Part shown: one piece after another, positions 32,857 to 36,431 of the stretch
Layout of the letters: each line of letters starts with the position of its first letter
How positions within the stretch are numbered: the first letter of the stretch is position 1
Source: Opitutales bacterium
Lineage (GTDB): Bacteria > Verrucomicrobiota > Verrucomicrobiia > Opitutales > Seribacteraceae
DNA length: 36,431 nucleotides
Direction of reading: 5' to 3'
NCBI GenBank assembly: GCA_028045305.1
Contig: JAOFTV010000021.1
Span: 1-36,431, forward strand
The notes under the pieces: model-generated
Seen by the model: the letters and a program-made list of their open reading frames with translations, nothing else
The model's database searches: none
Told to the model about the DNA's origin: nothing
Position numbers and translations under genes: made by a program

Positions 32857-34139
32857 GCCGCTGCCCGGTTGGCCCCGGAATTTTTATTGAGAAAGCGCAC
32901 CAGATGAAAACTAAATTGCCAAAGCAGACCGATCGAGACCAGTATGCATGCTATGTAGGGGACCAACCAGCTCGGATTGCGCACCACTTGAAAAACGGTG
33001 TAATCTGCAGATTTGTTCATTTGGTACTGGTAAAAAGTTTTTCCCTCATGCCGTAGGGGAGTGTTCATATAAACCAATGCCCGCCTGCTTTCATTTTTTT
33101 CCATGTTTAAAACAATTTCGCTCTCAAAATTAAAGGGAATGTCCGTGCCCTGGTAAAATTCATTGGCAATGCCAAGCAATTCAATGGAGTAGGGCAGGTA
33201 CTCTCTTTCCGGGCGTAAAGTTGCACCCCACAAACGACCATTCATTCGGATTGGCTGGAATGCAAGATCTCCCATTTTTGGATTGATCTGGGCCCACCAA
33301 TGATTGCCCGCAGGGTGGGAAATGGCTGCCCATGTGCCCAGGCTTTCTGCACCTTCGAGCAATTCAAAGACCACATATCCAAAGTTCATTCCCTCGCTGC
33401 TAAAATCTTCTGGTTTTGGACGGATTTCCAAATTTGCAGATTGAATGACCCCACGGTTTACTCCCTCAGTCGGCCCCTTTGCTTTGCTGGCTGGGGGCAG
33501 GGAATTAAATTCGCAATTTGGTCCAAAGTCCAACACCCGTACTTTAAAAGGTAAGTCCTCCGAGTAGTGCAGACCGCCTTGTTCCAATAAGGCTTCGGGC
33601 AGGGCGACCACCCGTTCGGTCTGGGCATCTGTCACATCGATAAAAGCAAGCTCCACTCCATGAAAACGTTCGAGGTAATTTTTCGACTCCCCCTTGTTTA
33701 TTTGCATGCGGGATTCCTCCTGCATTGCCTGAGTGGCAAGTTGCCCGACCAAAAGCATAATGATGCCGAGGTGGATGAATTGAATCCCCATCTTTTTTCC
33801 CGTCCATTGAAAACGGGTGATAAAAGCGGCGAGTAAATTGAGGATGAGTAAACCACCAAGCAGGTATCCACCAGGAATGGGAATGGGTATGGAGTCGAAG
33901 TATTCTCCTCCCCAGAACTGAGTGGGGTAATACCAGATCCCATACATCGATTCAAAAAACTCCGCCTGGGCACCGCGTATGCCAATGCGTACCTGTTCCA
34001 ATGTGGCCACAAAGATAAGAATCATCGAGAAACTGAGCAGCGTCAGGGTGATGCGCAAATTGGCAAATGGAATCAACCAGGCAAAACGCTTCCTGCGCTC
34101 ACTCAGGGAGGATATTGATTTTTTTGGTTTTTCAGGCAT
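32853..34139 (-). CDS. resB: ResB-like cytochrome c biogenesis protein
   Basis: 428 aa from ATG 34139 (MPEKPKKS), preferred over the longer frame from 34262 whose first 41 residues overlap the upstream lipoprotein gene and look unlike protein N-termini. ResB/Ccs1 is the partner of CcsA in System II haem delivery. It has membrane segments (about 29-47, 98-118 and 125-145), a long extracytoplasmic region with beta-rich sequence (LPFKVRVLDFGPNCEF), and a last membrane helix near the C-terminus (LVPYIACILVSIGLLWQFSFHLV). The IRITLTLLSF and GKTFYQYQMN-type motifs match the family. Its stop overlaps the ccsA start. Confidence 0.88.
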   Translation of the reverse strand: MPEKPKKSISSLSERRKRFAWLIPFANLRITLTLLSFSMILIFVATLEQVRIGIRGAQAEFFESMYGIWYYPTQFWGGEYFDSIPIPIPGGYLLGGLLILNLLAAFITRFQWTGKKMGIQFIHLGIIMLLVGQLATQAMQEESRMQINKGESKNYLERFHGVELAFIDVTDAQTERVVALPEALLEQGGLHYSEDLPFKVRVLDFGPNCEFNSLPPASKAKGPTEGVNRGVIQSANLEIRPKPEDFSSEGMNFGYVVFELLEGAESLGTWAAISHPAGNHWWAQINPKMGDLAFQPIRMNGRLWGATLRPEREYLPYSIELLGIANEFYQGTDIPFNFESEIVLNMEKNESRRALVYMNTPLRHEGKTFYQYQMNKSADYTVFQVVRNPSWLVPYIACILVSIGLLWQFSFHLVRFLNKNSGANRAAA

Positions 34140-34165
34140 CGAATGAAAAAAAAGAGATAAATATT

Positions 34166-35197
34166 TTAATGGTCGCCCAGGCAGAAGGAATCGATCAAGC
34201 GGAGAAAATTTTCCTTCTCCGCACGGGCCAGATTTACATCTCCCATCAACTTTAAAAACCACGACCTTCCCTTGTGCAAAAGAATGGCGGCATAGAGGGC
34301 TTGCTCGTCCGATTCTGCCAGCACCAGTTTGGCCGGTTTTTCATCAATCATACGATCACTCAGGTATTGGGAGAGTCCCTGCTCATCTGTTGGGCTCATG
34401 CCCACTTGCCCGAGCCACCGGTTTACATTGGCAAGAATGCCCCCCACCTCACCTGGAAAGGAAGTGATTGAAAAATCAAGGGCTTCTCCCGCCTCGTTGC
34501 TCACCGCATAGTTGCCCACACGCATTTGGGTGGCAGGCTTGCGTTCCCAATGTTCCGGTGCTTCCCAGGTTGGTTGATGCCCGGAACTGGCAGGTTGGGC
34601 AGGGGGCAGGCTGGGGGCAATTGCCCGAACGGGAGTCTTGCCTGCCCGCAGAGTGGTGGATTGTAAAAAACTGTAAAAGTTTTCCAATTCCTTATCGATC
34701 AATGCACGGTCTGCGATAAAGGGAAATAACCAAGTCTGTGCATTATGCCTGTAAAGTGCGAGTAGGGCGGTTTTTGGGGGGTCTTCCTCCCCACTCATGT
34801 CCTCCAAACGGATAACTTCAAAAGATCGATCACCCAGTTCTTTATGGGCTATCAATGGTTGCACGCTTGATTCATTGTAATCTGGATGTCCCAGTTCACG
34901 GGCAAACATATTTACAATTTGCGTAGTCTCCACAGATTCCCGAAAGGGCATCACTCCAATACGCCCCCTCGGTCCCAAGGAAGTTTTTATATGAAATGAA
35001 CCGGCCATCATCCCGGACATCCCTGGATTTTCTCCCCACTGCTCGGGCATCACCCAGGACACCACGGGCCCCTCATAATGATTAGCAGCAGTGTAGGAAC
35101 GAACCTCTGGATCCTCCCCGCAGGAAGAAAATAGCGTGGCTGTACCCGCAAGCAAAAGAGCAAGTTTCCAAAAATGGGTGTGAGGTGCAGCAGGCAT
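34166..35197 (-). CDS. Lipoprotein with two tandem related domains, linked to cytochrome c assembly genes
   Basis: 343 aa from ATG 35197 (MPAAPHTH), which gives a good lipoprotein signal with Cys26 (TLFSSCGE). The frame is open to 35236, but that extra 13 residues would spoil the signal. Two similar halves of about 140 residues follow: the first from VSWVMPEQWGENPGMSGMMA to about residue 175, the second from PTWEAPEHWERKPATQMRVG to the end; each has a W..PE.W motif, a middle with E/N and Phe/Gly motifs, and a C-terminal Trp-Phe stretch (QTWLFPF, RSWFLKL). No family name can be given with certainty. Its stop is 26 bases before resB, so it likely belongs with that operon. Confidence 0.7.
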   Translation of the reverse strand: MPAAPHTHFWKLALLLAGTATLFSSCGEDPEVRSYTAANHYEGPVVSWVMPEQWGENPGMSGMMAGSFHIKTSLGPRGRIGVMPFRESVETTQIVNMFARELGHPDYNESSVQPLIAHKELGDRSFEVIRLEDMSGEEDPPKTALLALYRHNAQTWLFPFIADRALIDKELENFYSFLQSTTLRAGKTPVRAIAPSLPPAQPASSGHQPTWEAPEHWERKPATQMRVGNYAVSNEAGEALDFSITSFPGEVGGILANVNRWLGQVGMSPTDEQGLSQYLSDRMIDEKPAKLVLAESDEQALYAAILLHKGRSWFLKLMGDVNLARAEKENFLRLIDSFCLGDH

Positions 35198-35253
35198 GTA
35201 AGAATTACAGAATATAAAAGGGTGGGGCACAGGCAACCCGAAGAAGGCAGGTT

Positions 35254-36357
35254 TTAGGCATTACATTTGAAGAGGACAACATCCCCGTCGGCAAAAATAT
35301 ACTCCTTGCCCTCAAGCCTCAACTTTCCTGCATCCCGGGCGGCAGACATACTTCCTGTGGCAATTAAATCATCGTAGGATACCACCTCTGCTTTAATAAA
35401 TTTCTTCTCAAAATCTGTATGAATCACTCCAGCACATTGCGGTGCAGTCATGCCCTTACGAAAGGTCCATGCCCGGGCTTCCATCTCTCCGGCAGTAAGA
35501 AAACTTGCCAGCCCAAGTAGTTCATAAGTTCCTTGTATCAGGGAGGTCACGCCCGAATCCTGTACCCCCATAGCTTCCAGGTATTCCATGGCCTCCTCAT
35601 CTGTTAATTCGGACAATTCTTCTTCCATCTTTGCTGATATTGCACAACAAGCAGCATCCTGCTGCGAAGCCGCCCATTCCTGAAAGGCTACAAATCGTGT
35701 GTTGCTTGTGGGATCGGCAATTTCGTCCTCCTTTAAATTGCAGGCATAGAGCATTGGTTTTGAACTTAGCAGGTGAAAAGTTTTTAAACGTTCCTTTTCC
35801 TCCTCGTCCATTGGTAAAAGATTGGCCGGTTTTCCCTCGTCCAAATGAGGCATTAAACGTTCGAGTAGGGCTACACTGGTGGCAGCATCCTTATCATTGC
35901 CCCTGGCTTTTTTTTGAGTTTTTTGATGCTGGCTGGCCACCGAATCTGCATCGGCTAGGATCAACTCGGTCATAATTACCTCCGCATCTGCGACCGGATC
36001 CACCCTGCCCATGTTGTGGATAATGTCTTCATCCTCGAAACAACGGACCACATGCACGAGGGCATCCACCTCGCGTACATTTGCCAGAAATTTGTTCCCC
36101 AATCCCTCACCCTTACTTGCACCGGCAACCAACCCGGCAATGTCCACCATTTCAATCGCTGCGGGGATCAGGCTGGATGTATTTACCAGTTTGGCAATTG
36201 GTTCCAGCCTTGCATCAGGCACCTGGACAACCCCGACATTTGGATCGATTGTACAGAATGGATAGTTGGCTGCCTCCGCCTTGCGGGTCTTAGTCAGGGC
36301 GTTAAACAATGTGCTTTTGCCCACATTGGGCAAACCTAGGATTCCAGCTTGGAGCAT
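35254..36357 (-). CDS. ychF: Redox-regulated ATPase YchF (OLA1 family)
   Basis: 367 aa, full length. An Obg-family P-loop protein that prefers ATP to GTP. The G1 motif GLPNVGKST (8-16) begins the protein, G3 is DIAGLV, and the G4 position reads NLKE instead of NKxD, as is typical for YchF. The C-terminus is a TGS domain ([12 protein letters not shown] to [13 protein letters not shown]). YchF binds ribosomes and is linked to redox stress control and translation fidelity. ATG 36357. A candidate promoter lies just upstream. Stop to the next lipoprotein start is 56 bases, so co-transcription is possible. Confidence 0.96.
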   Translation of the reverse strand: MLQAGILGLPNVGKSTLFNALTKTRKAEAANYPFCTIDPNVGVVQVPDARLEPIAKLVNTSSLIPAAIEMVDIAGLVAGASKGEGLGNKFLANVREVDALVHVVRCFEDEDIIHNMGRVDPVADAEVIMTELILADADSVASQHQKTQKKARGNDKDAATSVALLERLMPHLDEGKPANLLPMDEEEKERLKTFHLLSSKPMLYACNLKEDEIADPTSNTRFVAFQEWAASQQDAACCAISAKMEEELSELTDEEAMEYLEAMGVQDSGVTSLIQGTYELLGLASFLTAGEMEARAWTFRKGMTAPQCAGVIHTDFEKKFIKAEVVSYDDLIATGSMSAARDAGKLRLEGKEYIFADGDVVLFKCNA

Positions 36358-36365
36358 AACGAGAT

Positions 36366-36424
36366 AAAAAAGGATTCATCATGTCGCAGTCCATGGATTC
36401 GGTCAACAAGGATGGATCCTTTTT
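36366..36424. repeat. Inverted repeat around the ychF promoter
   Basis: AAAAAGGATTCATC (36367-36380) is matched by GATGGATCCTTTTT (36411-36424) with one mismatch. The arms are 30 bases apart. Read on the minus strand, the right end resembles a terminator (stem then a T-run), which would end an upstream minus-strand gene beyond the window; alternatively, since the left arm overlaps the -10 box of the ychF promoter, it could be an operator. Confidence 0.6.
36378..36406 (-). promoter_or_regulatory. Candidate sigma70-type promoter of ychF
   Basis: On the minus strand TTGACC (36401-36406) and CATGAT (36378-36383) are separated by 17 bases; they match the consensus at 5 and 4 of 6 positions. Transcription would begin near 36371, leaving a leader of about 14 bases to the ATG at 36357. 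Confidence 0.4.
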
Positions 36425-36431
36425 GGGCATC

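Noticed and set aside
1-36431. Mobile element, prophage, CRISPR array or tRNA genes
   Set aside because: No transposase, integrase, regularly spaced repeat or tRNA cloverleaf was found on reading; only the 30-bp coding repeat at 14998-15150 is tandem.

Overview
The window reads like a chromosomal segment of a Gram-negative bacterium of the Verrucomicrobiota, most likely class Opitutae (Puniceicoccales-like). This is an inference from gene content: a PEP-CTERM protein with an autotransporter-type beta-strand repeat, a DUF1501 C-terminus at the left edge, a secreted protease with a Trp-rich C-terminal tail, lipoproteins, an outer-membrane beta-barrel, System II cytochrome c assembly (ResB/CcsA), few recognisable Shine-Dalgarno sequences and several TTG/GTG starts. 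No rRNA, tRNA, CRISPR, insertion sequence or phage gene was seen. No intergenic stretch exceeds about 300 bases; the two longest (2997-3208 and 5638-5840) are AT-rich and hold candidate promoters.

Left third (1-10200), mostly surface and accessory genes: the end of a DUF1501 protein, an orphan 182-aa gene, a large PEP-CTERM protein on the opposite strand, a NAPE-PLD-like metallo-beta-lactamase-fold hydrolase, a secreted trypsin-like protease, a minus-strand cluster of HspQ/YccV-domain protein, lipase-maturation-factor-like membrane protein and small coiled-coil protein, a beta-barrel porin with a strong terminator, and a SmpA-like secreted protein.

Middle (10200-24640), mostly housekeeping: holA and cinA on the minus strand, divergent from uvrC; a secreted protein with a tandem repeat; a three-gene envelope operon (four-PDZ HtrA protease, a catalytically defective HtrA-like protein, a MORN-repeat lipoprotein); an AI-2E/PerM-type permease; dnaE; rpsU followed by a terminator.

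Right third (24700-36431): a two-gene overlapping module encoding a TPR/SLOG-like/class III nucleotidyl cyclase and a TIR-FGE protein, then lysS, two small envelope genes, and a minus-strand run ychF, a two-domain lipoprotein, resB and ccsA.

The most notable candidate system is the cyclase plus TIR pair at 24702-28075. It resembles Pycsar (cyclase plus TIR effector) in logic. It differs in that the TIR partner carries a formylglycine-generating-enzyme-like domain instead of a cyclic-nucleotide-binding domain, and the cyclase has TPR and SLOG-like domains at its N-terminus and lacks the usual purine-specifying Lys and Asp. Other noteworthy points are a UvrC lacking the cysteine cluster, an HtrA paralogue with Ser replaced by Pro, and a bacterial LMF1-like gene linked to an HspQ-domain gene.
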